Source: Pseudorhodobacter wandonensis
GTDB taxonomy: Bacteria > Pseudomonadota > Alphaproteobacteria > Rhodobacterales > Rhodobacteraceae
Direction: 5' to 3'
DNA: 64,000 nucleotides
NCBI RefSeq assembly: GCF_001202035.1
Contig: NZ_LGHT01000044.1
Coordinates: forward strand, 248,001 to 312,000
Both the position numbers and the translations under genes were made by a program. Below are positions 52,076 to 62,182 of the stretch, in pieces. Every line of letters begins with the position of its first letter. The first letter of the stretch is position 1. The notes under the pieces are model-generated. The model was not told the origin of the DNA and ran no database searches. It was given only the letters and a program-made list of their open reading frames with translations.

Positions 52076-53292
52076 CCGAAATCCTGCTTGGCGCCTGCAT
52101 CATCACTGGCCTTATCCTCGCCCTAACGCTTGCCTTGCTTGCCACGCGTCGCAGGCTGATCCCCTCGGGTGCGATGGTCGTTACCGTGAACGGCAGCGAA
52201 ACCATCACCGCCGCGCGGGGTGATAAATTGCTGGGCGTGTTGCATGGGGCCAGTATCGGCATTCCGGCGGCCTGCGGTGGCTCTGGCACTTGCGGGCTCT
52301 GCCGTGTGGTGGTGACGGGTGAGGGCGCGGGCCAACCGATTGCCACCGAAAAGGCGGTGCTATCGGCGGCCGAGCGTAAAGCAAACATCCGTCTCGCCTG
52401 CCAAACCACCTTGCGCGGGCCTTGTGCTGTTACGGTGCCAGCGGCGTTTCTGGGGGCAACCGGTTTTGAATGCACCGTGGTATCCAACCGCCAGCTTGCC
52501 CCTTTAATCCGAGAGCTGGTTCTGGACCTGCCAGCAGACCAACCTTTTGATTTCCGCGCCGGCGGGTTTTTGCAACTGACCGCGCCGCCCTATACCTTGG
52601 ATTTCCGCCAGATCGATATCGACCCCGCCTTTCTCGCCATTTGGCAACAGGCCGATTGGCCCGGCCTGCGGTCGGCTTCAACCAGTGCCGTGACCCGTGC
52701 CTATTCCATCGCCAACAGACCCGCCGACAAAGGCCGCGCCGTGTTCAACATCCGCCTCGCCGTGCCGCCCGCAGGGGCCGAGCATAGCCTGCCGCCGGGC
52801 GTGGTGTCGTCCTGGCTGTTTGCGCTGAAAGCCGGCGATAGGGTTACAGCCTCTGGCCCCTTTGGCGATTTCCATGTTCAACCCACAACGCGCGAGATGG
52901 TCTTTATCGGCGGCGGCGTGGGCATGGCCCCCCTGCGCGCGATGATCCATGAACAGATCGGCATAAACACCCCCCGCAAGATGCGCTTTTTCTACGGGGC
53001 CCGCACCGCCGCTGACCTGTTTTATGTCGATGAATTCACAGCCATCGCGCAGCAAAACCCCGGTTTCACCTTTACCCCCGCGCTGTCCGACCCCGCCCCC
53101 GGCGACCGCTGGCAGGGCGAGACCGGCTTTATCCACGATACCGTCCGCGCCGCGCTGCAAAACCACCCCGCGCCCGAGGAGTGCGAGTATTACCTCTGCG
53201 GCCCCCCCGTCATGATCTCTGCCGTGCTGCATATGCTGGCGAAACTGGGGGTCGAACCGCAGTCCATCTTTAACGACGATTTCGGAGGCTGA
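52072..53292 (+). CDS. nqrF: Na+-NQR subunit F, NADH-oxidising FAD/2Fe-2S protein
   Basis: A 406-residue protein: N-terminal membrane helix, plant-type ferredoxin domain with cluster ligands Cys68, Cys74, Cys77 and Cys110 ([13 protein letters not shown]…RLACQT), and a ferredoxin-NADP-reductase-like domain with the FAD motif RAYSIAN and NADH-binding [13 protein letters not shown] and YLCGPPVM. All cofactors needed for NADH oxidation seem retained, so the entry side of the complex looks functional. Confidence 0.95.
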   Translation: MTEILLGACIITGLILALTLALLATRRRLIPSGAMVVTVNGSETITAARGDKLLGVLHGASIGIPAACGGSGTCGLCRVVVTGEGAGQPIATEKAVLSAAERKANIRLACQTTLRGPCAVTVPAAFLGATGFECTVVSNRQLAPLIRELVLDLPADQPFDFRAGGFLQLTAPPYTLDFRQIDIDPAFLAIWQQADWPGLRSASTSAVTRAYSIANRPADKGRAVFNIRLAVPPAGAEHSLPPGVVSSWLFALKAGDRVTASGPFGDFHVQPTTREMVFIGGGVGMAPLRAMIHEQIGINTPRKMRFFYGARTAADLFYVDEFTAIAQQNPGFTFTPALSDPAPGDRWQGETGFIHDTVRAALQNHPAPEECEYYLCGPPVMISAVLHMLAKLGVEPQSIFNDDFGG

Positions 53293-53296
53293 CCCG

Positions 53297-54253
53297 ATGC
53301 CCTTTCACCCCACCCGCCGCCAGATGATCGCCCTAACCGGTGCCACGCTGCTGACAGGCCCCAGCCGCGCCGCAAGCCCCACGCAAACCCTGCAGGGCCG
53401 CGCTTTTGCCAGCGCGTGGCGCATCACCAGTCAGACCGATGCTGAACGCCATCGCCCCGCCATCGACGCGCTGCTTGCCCAGATTGACCGGCAAATGTCG
53501 CCATGGCGGGATGACAGCGAAATCACCCGCTTTAACACCGCCCCCTACGACGCGCCCGCCTCACCGCAACTGACCACTGTCGCCCAAGCCGCCCTGACCC
53601 TTGCGCAATCCAGTAACGGCTGGTTTGACCCCAGCGTTGGCCCGCTCGTGGCGCAATGGGGCTTTGGCCCGATCACGGGCGCGGCCAATGGGTGGCAAGG
53701 GCTTGCGGCTACAGACACCGCTTTGCACAAAACCAGCCCAACCCTGACGATGGACCTGTGCGGCATCGCCAAAGGCTACGCGCTTGACCGCATGGCCGCG
53801 CATTTGCAAGACGCAGGTCTGCAATCTTTCCTGATCGACCTTGGGGGCGAGCTTGCAGCGCTGGGCCAACACCACTCGGGCCGCGATTGGCATGTCGCCA
53901 TTGAAGATCCGCGCCCAACCCAAAACGCCCCCGCTGCGGCCTTGCGCTTGCCCACAGGCCTGTCGGTGGCAACCTCAGGGCTGCGGGCGCAAAGCTATGG
54001 CTTGGGTGGCCGCGATTATGGCCATATCATCAACCCGCATTCCGCCCAGCCCGCAACCGGCACGCTTGCCTCGGTCTCGGTGCTGCATAGCAGCGCGATG
54101 CTGGCCGATGGTTGGGCCACCGCCCTTGCCGCAGCCGAAGAATCCGCGCCGCAACTTGCCACGGCAAACGGCATCACCGCGCTGTTTCTGTTCACAACAC
54201 AGGCAGGGTTGCACATGCAAACCACCGGCGGCTTTGACCGCCACTTGCTTTAG
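53297..54253 (+). CDS. apbE: FAD:protein FMN transferase
   Basis: A 318-residue exported protein with a twin-arginine-like start (PTRRQMIALTGATLL). ApbE features are MSPWRDDSEITRFN, FDPSVGPLVAQWGF, LDLCGIAKGYALDRM-type sequence and SVLHSSAMLADGWATALAA near the metal site. It attaches FMN to the threonine of NqrC; NqrB has no visible acceptor here. It follows nqrF by four bases. Confidence 0.93.
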   Translation: MPFHPTRRQMIALTGATLLTGPSRAASPTQTLQGRAFASAWRITSQTDAERHRPAIDALLAQIDRQMSPWRDDSEITRFNTAPYDAPASPQLTTVAQAALTLAQSSNGWFDPSVGPLVAQWGFGPITGAANGWQGLAATDTALHKTSPTLTMDLCGIAKGYALDRMAAHLQDAGLQSFLIDLGGELAALGQHHSGRDWHVAIEDPRPTQNAPAAALRLPTGLSVATSGLRAQSYGLGGRDYGHIINPHSAQPATGTLASVSVLHSSAMLADGWATALAAAEESAPQLATANGITALFLFTTQAGLHMQTTGGFDRHLL

Positions 54254-54265
54254 GGGTCGCGAGAA

Positions 54266-54430
54266 ATGGAAATCCTGCTCGCCCTCGGCATCATCCTTCT
54301 CGCCGTCCTTGGCCTTGCGCTTGGTACGCTATTCGGGCGCGGGCCTGTCAAAGGGTCGTGCGGCGGTATGGCCTGCCTGAAAGACATCGCCTGCGAAGGC
54401 TGCCCCAATCGCAAAGGCCCCCAGCCATGA
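54266..54430 (+). CDS. nqrM: (Na+)-NQR maturation protein NqrM
   Basis: A 54-residue protein with one membrane helix (ILLALGIILLAVLGLALGTL) and a four-cysteine tail (SCGGMACLKDIACEGCPN). This is the DUF539/NqrM pattern; NqrM is needed to insert the iron centre between NqrD and NqrE. Its presence argues that the membrane iron site of this atypical complex is assembled. It starts 12 bases after apbE and overlaps the CBS-domain gene by four. Confidence 0.9.
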   Translation: MEILLALGIILLAVLGLALGTLFGRGPVKGSCGGMACLKDIACEGCPNRKGPQP

Positions 54431-54819
54431 CCGCGCAAACCCTGCACTCCCTGTTGCAAACCAATACGCCCAGCCTGACGCCAGACATGCCGATCCGCCG
54501 CGCCGTGGCCTTGCTGGTACAACACAATCTGCCTGCCGCCGCCGTGCTGGATGATAGCGGCGCATTGCGCGGCATCCTTAGCCAGAAAGACTGTTTTCGC
54601 CCTGCGCTGAACGCCAGCTATTATCAGGAATGGAAAGGCACGGTTGCCGATTACATGACCGAAAACCCCACCACCCTTGCCGCCAGCAGCGATATTCTGA
54701 CCGCCGCGCAGGCCTTTCAAACCTATCCCTACCGCGTGTTTCCGGTGCTCGAGGGCGAACGGTTTTTGGGCCTGCTTACCCGCACGGCTGTGCTGAAACG
54801 GCTGGTTGAACAGGGTTAA
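54427..54819 (+). CDS. CBS-domain protein
   Basis: A 130-residue cytoplasmic protein consisting of two CBS motifs (LTPDMPIRRAVALLVQHNLP…VLDDSGALRGILSQKD; then ADYMTENPTTLAA…VFPVLEGERFLGLLTRTAVL). CBS pairs bind adenine nucleotides and report energy charge. It is last in the nqr operon with an ATGA overlap. A link to NQR as an energy-sensing accessory is inference. It converges with the GNAT gene, sharing four bases. Confidence 0.9.
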   Translation: MTAQTLHSLLQTNTPSLTPDMPIRRAVALLVQHNLPAAAVLDDSGALRGILSQKDCFRPALNASYYQEWKGTVADYMTENPTTLAASSDILTAAQAFQTYPYRVFPVLEGERFLGLLTRTAVLKRLVEQG

Positions 54820-55268
54820 TCGGTCTTTTCATAGGTGACAAACGGCACCTTGACCGCCACCTGATCATAGAGCATCCGGCCTTTGTAATTGTTATCTTGC
54901 GTGTTCCAATAGGTCATCTTGATGCCGCTCGCCTTGGCGCTGACATGCACGGCATTTATCAAGGCGCGGGCCACGCCTTTGCCGCGCAGCTCGGGCGCGG
55001 TGAACAGGTCCATCAAATAGCAGGTATCTTCGACCGTCCACATAAAGCGGTGAAACAGATAATGCGCCAGCCCGACAATCCGGCCATCAACCACCGCTAC
55101 CAGCCCCTTATACTCGCCCGCGTCACCCGATAGCAGCCGCGCAAACGAGGTTTCATATACCTCTTCGCTAACCGTGGTTTCGTAGAAATTCAGGTAATCC
55201 GTCCACAGCCGCCGCCATGCGTCATGGTCTTGGGCCGTTAGCGGGCGGATCAGAATCTGGTCACTCAT
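54816..55268 (-). CDS. GNAT-family N-acetyltransferase
   Basis: A 150-residue acetyltransferase with the acetyl-CoA loop in YLMDLFTAPELRGKGVARAL (Q/R-x-x-G-x-G/A form, here RGKGVA). The start at 55268 is preceded by GAGGAG eight bases upstream. The acceptor is unknown; the subgroup includes amino-group acetyltransferases for small molecules. Confidence 0.88.
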   Translation of the reverse strand: MSDQILIRPLTAQDHDAWRRLWTDYLNFYETTVSEEVYETSFARLLSGDAGEYKGLVAVVDGRIVGLAHYLFHRFMWTVEDTCYLMDLFTAPELRGKGVARALINAVHVSAKASGIKMTYWNTQDNNYKGRMLYDQVAVKVPFVTYEKTD

Positions 55269-55326
55269 CGGGCGCTCCTCTTTTGGCCCGAGTTTGGGCG
55301 CGAACCGCCCCCCATGCAAGCGCCGC

Positions 55327-55899
55327 CTAGTGGTGGCGTGCCATCATCGCCTCTTGCGCTGAAACAATGCCCCGCGCTGCCAGATCCGATACCTCGGCCG
55401 CGTGTTTTTGCAGCGCCGCCACGGTCTCGGCATCGTCCGAGGTTTGGGTCACGATAATCCCCGTTTCCGTGGGCTCCATTTCTGTCACGATCAACGCGCG
55501 GTTTTTGAACAGAATATCCAGTGTCAGGCTTTGAATCGTCACCTTGGGGTCGCGGCCTTGGTCTACGCGGTCAATCATCCCGATCACATGGCTTACCATT
55601 TGCTCACGCAGCGCCGGGTTGCTGGTTTCGGTTACCGTGCGGATGCCCTTGGGCAGGTTTTCCACGCTGCGGGTGATCTGTGTATGGCCGTCAAACATCG
55701 CGCGCAGTTCGGTTTCTTCCGCAGGGGTGGTATCGACGCCTTTGAACATATGCGCCATGCCCATGCCGCCCATATGGCCCATGCCCATCCCGTGCATGCG
55801 CTGCATCACCATATGTTCCAGCGCATAGCGGTTGGCATAGGCAACCCCGCCAAGCACAGCCGCGCCTGTAAGTGTCAGCAAAAGCAATGTGCGTTTCAT
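55327..55899 (-). CDS. Exported Met/His-rich protein of unknown function
   Basis: A 190-residue protein with an N-terminal hydrophobic segment (LLLLTLTGAAVLGGVAYA) followed by a Met/His/Gly-rich stretch (HMVMQRMHGMGMGHMGGMGM), suggestive of Cu(I) or another soft-metal site. The rest is a helical domain (DTTPAEETELRAMFDGHTQI…) and a C-terminal MMARHH. I do not recognise a named family. It is monocistronic; its proximity to the cytochrome/nqr locus may be coincidence. Confidence 0.65.
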   Translation of the reverse strand: MKRTLLLLTLTGAAVLGGVAYANRYALEHMVMQRMHGMGMGHMGGMGMAHMFKGVDTTPAEETELRAMFDGHTQITRSVENLPKGIRTVTETSNPALREQMVSHVIGMIDRVDQGRDPKVTIQSLTLDILFKNRALIVTEMEPTETGIIVTQTSDDAETVAALQKHAAEVSDLAARGIVSAQEAMMARHH

Positions 55900-56046
55900 G
55901 ATGGCCCCGTCATATTCAATTTATATGATATATAGACCGGCCCTGTTCGCGTCAAGCCGCGTACGGGTTAATATAAGGTTAACAAAAACATGAAATTCAT
56001 TATATAACAGGTACTTGCAATATTGGCCGCGCGCGGACATGCAGCG

Positions 56047-56751
56047 CTACATCATCCGGATCACATCCTTGCCCACCGCCAAAACATAGCCCCTGCGGGC
56101 AATCGTTTTGACCAGCAATTCTGAAACCAGCTGATTTCCCAAGGCATCGCGCAGCCGCTTCACCCGCGTCGCCCCCGCAGCCTCCTCACAATCCGAGGAA
56201 TCGCGGCCCGAGATCACCCCCTCAATCTGGGCGCCGGTCATCACATCATCATCCATCCTTGCCTCGGCCAAAACCGACAGCGTTTCAATCGCCGCCTCGG
56301 TCAGCTTGAATTCCAGATCATTGATATAAACCGCGTTGCTTTCGCGGCTGATCAGCAGGCTAGAAACCTGAATCCCCGACCGCTGAATCGCGGAAATCCG
56401 GCGGTTCAGCGCCACGATTGTCACCAGAAAAACCAAAGCAGCGACCATCAAAGCCGTGGCAAACACCAGCAACACGAAAATCACCACGCGATAGCTGGAT
56501 AAAACATCCGAAAACGCGGTGCCCGACTGGGCCAGAATTTCCAGCAGCTTGATCTCGGCCCCTGTCGTCAGGCCATCATTCTCAACGAAAAGCTGCTCAA
56601 CCCGCGCATTAAAGGCGTTGGCATCGGGCAGGTTGATAAACAGAAAAACCGCCGCCGCCAGCAAGATCAGAACAATCGCAGCAATACCGCCGGCAACCAC
56701 CCGGTTACCCGCCCGCAAGCTTTCAGAAGGAGAGGAAATAGGCACCCGCAC
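56047..56751 (-). CDS. Membrane-anchored winged-helix (OmpR-type C-terminal) protein
   Basis: A 234-residue protein with two membrane helices (VAGGIAAIVLILLAAAVFLF and VVIFVLLVFATALMVAALVF) separated by a short periplasmic loop, then a cytoplasmic C-terminal domain. That domain resembles the OmpR/ToxR winged helix (DLEFKLTEAAIETLSVLAEA; GATRVKRLRDALGNQLVS; IARRGYVLAV). The arrangement is the reverse of ToxR, whose DNA-binding domain is N-terminal. The likely start is a GTG at 56751 with AAAGGA six bases upstream, overlapping the previous gene by 29 bases. DNA binding is inferred, not shown. Confidence 0.7.
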   Translation of the reverse strand: MRVPISSPSESLRAGNRVVAGGIAAIVLILLAAAVFLFINLPDANAFNARVEQLFVENDGLTTGAEIKLLEILAQSGTAFSDVLSSYRVVIFVLLVFATALMVAALVFLVTIVALNRRISAIQRSGIQVSSLLISRESNAVYINDLEFKLTEAAIETLSVLAEARMDDDVMTGAQIEGVISGRDSSDCEEAAGATRVKRLRDALGNQLVSELLVKTIARRGYVLAVGKDVIRMM

Positions 56752-57013
56752 TGGCTTTCCTTTCGGCAAGACCCTCAGGCCCGAAAATGGAGACGACGTT
56801 CAAAAGTGTCCAGCCCTGTTGTGCCAGCTTCGGCGCAATCACGCCCGCCGCCGCCTCTTTGTTGCAGGCATTGTCTGGCAGCGCCATCACCCCGTAATGC
56901 AGCCGTAAAGGATCGTCTTGCTTGGCCTTATAATCTGCATAGCATTCCGCCTGCGCAGTGCTGGCCATCAAAAGGCCCATCACCAAAGCGGCACATCCTT
57001 GTTTCACGTACAT
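56723..57013 (-). CDS. Small secreted protein of unknown function
   Basis: A 96-residue protein with a signal peptide (MYVKQGCAALVMGLLMASTA, cleavage after AQA) and a mature part of about 75 residues with two cysteines (ECYADYKAK; NACNKEAAAG) and a C-terminal ASAGAYFLSF. The ATG at 57013 has AGGAGG upstream. Its 3' end overlaps the winged-helix gene, so the pair is probably translated together, perhaps as a periplasmic partner of that membrane regulator. Confidence 0.7.
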   Translation of the reverse strand: MYVKQGCAALVMGLLMASTAQAECYADYKAKQDDPLRLHYGVMALPDNACNKEAAAGVIAPKLAQQGWTLLNVVSIFGPEGLAERKASAGAYFLSF

Positions 57014-57224
57014 CGCGCGATCCTCCTGCTCAGAGATTTGTTTTGTAATCTCCTCTGCCGCCAACCTGCCCTGAAACCGCCGCGTTATTCAATATCAACC
57101 CACAAAACACGGGGCGCTATTGGATAACACGGCCCCGACATTGCCTGTCAAAATCAGTTGGGGCGAGTGTGAGGCCATCAACCCCGGCGCTTCCAAGTGC
57201 TGGCTCATTTGAAAGGATCACACC

Positions 57225-57725
57225 ATGGCTTTTCTGAAAACAACCGCCACCCGCCGTTTTACCGCCACCCTGGCCGCCACAGCGACAGTTCTGGCATTGA
57301 TGACCGCCGCCGCTGTTCCGGCCCGCGCTGATCAACAAAGCGATGACTTCGCCAAGGCCGTGGCGGCCATCGCTGCGATCGCGATTGCGGGGTCGGCGAT
57401 CAACACAAAGGATGATCATCGTGCCACGGCCCCTCATCGCCCCCAAGCGCAACCAGTTCATCGTACCCCGCATCGTGGCTATTCCGAGCCGCAACGCCAT
57501 CGCCGTGAAGCGGTGTTGCCCAGTTGGTGCGCGATGGAAGTGCGTGATCGCCGCCACATCAGCATCGTCTATCCCGAGCGCTGCCTGCGTCGCGCCGGTT
57601 TTGATCAGCGCTTGCCACGCCAGTGCGAAATCTCGGTTGGCGGTGGCCGCGGATGGAGCCGCACGGCCTATGATCAAAACTGCCTGCTGAATTCGGGTTT
57701 TCGCATACAAGGCCGCCGCCGTTAG
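57225..57725 (+). CDS. Secreted protein of unknown function, Arg/His-rich
   Basis: A 166-residue protein with a signal peptide (ATATVLALMTAAAVPARA), an Ala/Ile-rich segment (FAKAVAAIAAIAIAGSAI), a His/Pro/Arg-rich linker and a C-terminal part with four cysteines (SWCAMEV; PERCLRR; RQCEISV; NCLLNSG). AAAGGA precedes the ATG by eight bases. I do not recognise a named function; similar small exported proteins are common in this family. Confidence 0.65.
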   Translation: MAFLKTTATRRFTATLAATATVLALMTAAAVPARADQQSDDFAKAVAAIAAIAIAGSAINTKDDHRATAPHRPQAQPVHRTPHRGYSEPQRHRREAVLPSWCAMEVRDRRHISIVYPERCLRRAGFDQRLPRQCEISVGGGRGWSRTAYDQNCLLNSGFRIQGRRR

Positions 57726-57854
57726 GGCGGCCATCCGGGCGCGCAGCTGATCCCCTTGGATGCGCGCCCTATCTTGGGGCAGAGGTTAGAACTGCGCAAA
57801 GCATGCAGCCTCTGCCCCCTTTTCATTTGCCGCGTGATCGGCTTTGGTCGCGTC

Positions 57855-58491
57855 ATGACAAAACAAGTCCCAGATGACCAATTTGAAGCCGCCGCCCGAA
57901 ACCGGGGGGCCATGTGTATCGCCGGCGTAGATGAGGTGGGGCGTGGTCCGCTTGCCGGCCCTGTGACTGCCGCCGCTGTGCGACTGCTGCCGGGGCAGGT
58001 TCCACCCGGTTTGAACGACAGCAAGGCGCTGACAGCACGGCGGCGCGAGGCCCTGTTTGGTGCGATCATGGAAATGTGCGAAGTTTCTATCGCCCACGCC
58101 TCGGTAGAGGAAATCGATACACTGAACATCTTGCGCGCCAGCCATTTGGCGATGGAGCGTGCGCTGCGTGGCCTGCCTACGCCACCAGACTTTGCGCTGA
58201 TAGACGGAAATCTCTTGCCCCGCGATCTGCCGTGCAAGGCCGAAGCAATAATCAAAGGTGATGCGCTGTCGTTGTCGATTGCGGCGGCCTCGATTGTGGC
58301 AAAAGTGACACGCGATCGGATCATGGTGGATTTGGCGCAACAGCATCCGGGCTATGGATGGGAAAAAAACGCCGGATATCCGACAAAAGAGCATCAGTTG
58401 GCGCTCCTAAATCTTGGGGTCACCGCGCATCATAGACGTTCGTTCAAACCTGTACACAATATCTTGTATCAAGAAAAAACTATAACCCCTT

Positions 58492-58493
<2 letters not shown>
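57855..58493 (+). CDS. rnhB: Ribonuclease HII
   Basis: A 212-residue RNase HII. The first acidic motif is IAGVDEVGRGPLAGPV, then LNDSKALTARRR, LIDGN, and the AAASIVAKVTRD motif with the basic/acidic residues; the GYPTKEH motif follows. It removes ribonucleotides from DNA and RNA from Okazaki fragments. The start at 57855 (MTKQVPDDQ) matches family N-termini. It lies 86 bases upstream of ccrM, the usual arrangement in Rhodobacterales. Confidence 0.95.
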
Positions 58494-59710
<1,217 letters not shown>

Positions 59711-59746
59711 CGCCCCCCTATCTGGATTTTCAAAGTTTACCGCCTG

Positions 59747-59803
59747 TGTCAGGGGCCGCCCCTGACACCACTTGCCCGCTATGCTTGCATGGCGGGCCTT
59801 TTT
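59747..59803 (+). terminator. Tandem hairpins after ccrM, the second an intrinsic terminator
   Basis: TGTCAGGGGC-C-GCCCCTGACA (59747-59767) is a perfect 10-base inverted repeat. It is followed by GCCCGC/GCGGGC (59774-59797) and CTTTTTA, a good terminator for the ccrM transcript. Confidence 0.75.
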
Positions 59804-59893
59804 AGGTGTTTGACCGCGCGCGGACATGTTTGCAAGCTATTGAAATATAACGATACTACCGTTTGCGTTAACCAAAAATTAACGGGTTACGCA

Positions 59894-61033
59894 TCACCTT
59901 GGCGCCGGGTTCAGCGCCTTGTTATAGACGTTCCAATCGGTGATGTCGGGGTAATATTTACGCCGCCAGTCGCGCACACGGGGGTTCATCACGCGCTTGA
60001 ACAGCGGTGGAAACAGCGCGGCGGTTGTCATGATCGGATAGCCATAGGGCAGTTGTGGCGCGTCATCGATTGCGTAGGTTTGCAGCAGGGGAAAACGGCG
60101 GTCGGGCTTGTAATGGTGGTCGGAATGGCGCTGCAGGTTGATCAGCAGCCAGTTGGTCGCGCGGTGATCGGCGTTCCACGAATGACGGGGTAAGACGTGC
60201 TCGTATTTGCCATCGCCGAGGTGGCGGCGGGTCAGGCCGTAATGCTCGATATAATTGACCAGCTCTAGCTGCCAGATCGCGACGAAAGCCTGAAAGACAA
60301 ACAGCGCCAACCCGACCCAACCACCAACCGCAAAGGCCAGCAACAGCATGGCCGTTTGCAGCGCGCCATAACGCCAGAACGGGTTGCTGGCATGGGTGGC
60401 AGGCAGGTTTCGGCGGGCAAGCATCGCCTTTTCGGCCTTCCAGCTAGAGGCCAGCGATTGGCGCAAAACCCGCGGGAAAAAGCGGTGAAAACCCTCGTTA
60501 TAGCGGGCGGTCACGGGGTCGCGCGGGGTGCCGATATAGAGGTGATGAACGCGCAGATGCTCGGACCGAAAATGCGAATAGAGGACCGAGGCGAGCAATA
60601 GATCGGCCAGCCAGCGTTCAACAGCAGATTTCTGGTGCATGAGTTCGTGGCCGTAATTGATGCCAATCGTACCAGAAATTACCCCCATGCCGAAAAAGAC
60701 CATGATGGATTCAAACGTGCCGAGGTGTTCGGCGCGCGGCACGTAATAGAGCAGCCAGAGCAGCAGCGAAAACTGTACCGGAAACCAGATCAGGGTAATC
60801 GCGCGATACCATTGCAGGCCCGATTCTGGTGTTTCAAGATCGGCGTTTTCGGTGTTGCGGCCGGTGATGACGTCAAGCAGCGAAAACATGCCCCAAGCAG
60901 TAAAGGGCATCAGCGCCACCCACCAACCGCCCCAAAGCGTGCCAATGATTGCCACAGGCACAAGTGCCAGCGAGAGCCAGAACGGCAGGGCATTATGGAT
61001 GCGGGTCACGTCAGCGGCTGGAATGGTCTTCAT
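59894..61033 (-). CDS. alkB: Alkane 1-monooxygenase (AlkB family)
   Basis: A 379-residue integral membrane di-iron hydroxylase with about six helices. Histidine boxes are NYGHELMHQ, SEHLRVHHLYIG and LQRHSDHHYK, plus the alkane-hydroxylase NYIEHYGLTR motif. It hydroxylates medium- or long-chain alkanes at the terminal carbon using electrons from rubredoxin. No rubredoxin, rubredoxin reductase or alkane regulator gene is adjacent, so its electron donors are encoded elsewhere. The gene stands alone between ccrM (convergent) and mutY. Confidence 0.93.
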   Translation of the reverse strand: MKTIPAADVTRIHNALPFWLSLALVPVAIIGTLWGGWWVALMPFTAWGMFSLLDVITGRNTENADLETPESGLQWYRAITLIWFPVQFSLLLWLLYYVPRAEHLGTFESIMVFFGMGVISGTIGINYGHELMHQKSAVERWLADLLLASVLYSHFRSEHLRVHHLYIGTPRDPVTARYNEGFHRFFPRVLRQSLASSWKAEKAMLARRNLPATHASNPFWRYGALQTAMLLLAFAVGGWVGLALFVFQAFVAIWQLELVNYIEHYGLTRRHLGDGKYEHVLPRHSWNADHRATNWLLINLQRHSDHHYKPDRRFPLLQTYAIDDAPQLPYGYPIMTTAALFPPLFKRVMNPRVRDWRRKYYPDITDWNVYNKALNPAPR

Positions 61034-61078
61034 ACTACACCTTTTTTGCCGGGATCATGCGCAGCGGTACAGGGTTGG

Positions 61079-62101
61079 TCAACGCGGCAAAAGTGCAGGC
61101 GACGCCAGGTCATAGGCTTTGCGCATCAAAGTTGGCAGATTATCAGGGTTAACGGGCTGAAACATACCGTGATCTGGTTGGGCCGAAGTGGTGCCGGCCA
61201 ACACGCGCAGCACCGCGTGAAAATGCGTGAAAGTGTGTTTGATTTCGCCACACTCTTGCCAATTGGCGATGACGGGCGCGGCGGTGTGATGGGATTTGCT
61301 ATCCCAACCATTGCCGGGGAAACCGATGGTGCCACCCAGCAGGCCCTTGGCGGGGCGCTGTTCAACCAGCCAGTCGCCATTGGGGTGGCGCGCCAGCCAA
61401 AGCGTGCCTTGGCGTGTCGGCTTTTCGGGTTTCGGGGTTTTGAAGGGCAGGGCGGTTTGCGTGCCTTGGGCCTGTGCTGCGCAAAAGGGGCGCAATGGGC
61501 AGATGCCACAGGCAGGGTTGCGCGGGGTGCAGATGGTTGCGCCAAGATCCATCACCGCCTGCGCATAGTCGCCGGGGCGTGATTGCGGGGTAAGCGTGGC
61601 GGCAAGGGCGGTAAGTTCGGGCTTGGCTGCGGGCAGCGGGGTGTGGATGTTGAAAAGGCGCGCCATGACGCGTTCGACATTTCCATCGACCACGGTGGCA
61701 GGCTGGTTAAACGCGATCGAGGCCACGGCGGCGGCGGTATAGGGGCCGATGCCCGGAAGGGTCAGCAGCTGTTCGCAGCTGTCGGGAAAACCGCCAAGGT
61801 TGTGCACGGCGCGGGCGCATTTCAGCAAATTACGGGCGCGGGCATAGTAACCAAGCCCCGCCCATTCGGCAATGACATCGGCATCCTTGGCCATTGCAAG
61901 GGCGCTGACAGTTGGCCAGCGCGTGGTGAAGCGGTTAAAATAGTCGCGCACGGTGGCTACTGTAGTTTGTTGTAGCATCACCTCGGACAACCAGATGCGG
62001 TAGGGATCGGGGCGTTGGGCGCTGTTTGGCGGGCTGCGCCACGGCATTTGCCGCGCGTTGGCATCGTACCAATGCAGCAGGGCTGCGGCCTCTTGTTGCA
62101 T
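61079..62101 (-). CDS. mutY: Adenine DNA glycosylase
   Basis: A 340-residue MutY. The catalytic Glu is in IWLSEVMLQQTTV, helix-hairpin-helix LPGIGPYTAAAVAS, catalytic Asp in VVDGNVERV, and the [4Fe-4S] ligands in CTPRNPACGICPLRPFC. The C-terminal NUDIX-like domain checks for 8-oxoguanine. It removes adenine opposite 8-oxoguanine. I chose the ATG at 62101 (MQQEAAALLHWYDANARQMP) because it matches the E. coli N-terminus; 62146 is an alternative. It is divergent from dciA. Confidence 0.94.
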   Translation of the reverse strand: MQQEAAALLHWYDANARQMPWRSPPNSAQRPDPYRIWLSEVMLQQTTVATVRDYFNRFTTRWPTVSALAMAKDADVIAEWAGLGYYARARNLLKCARAVHNLGGFPDSCEQLLTLPGIGPYTAAAVASIAFNQPATVVDGNVERVMARLFNIHTPLPAAKPELTALAATLTPQSRPGDYAQAVMDLGATICTPRNPACGICPLRPFCAAQAQGTQTALPFKTPKPEKPTRQGTLWLARHPNGDWLVEQRPAKGLLGGTIGFPGNGWDSKSHHTAAPVIANWQECGEIKHTFTHFHAVLRVLAGTTSAQPDHGMFQPVNPDNLPTLMRKAYDLASPALLPR

Positions 62102-62182
62102 TTTGACTGCCTTTTTATGGTGTTTATTGCTGGTACGCGGGGCCATCTGCGCTAAGATAAGGGCAAGCGAGGAAATGACCAG

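Noticed and set aside
54358-54426. Upstream extension of the CBS-domain protein
   Set aside because: It runs through nqrM in another frame; the ATG at 54427 overlaps the nqrM stop and matches operon spacing.
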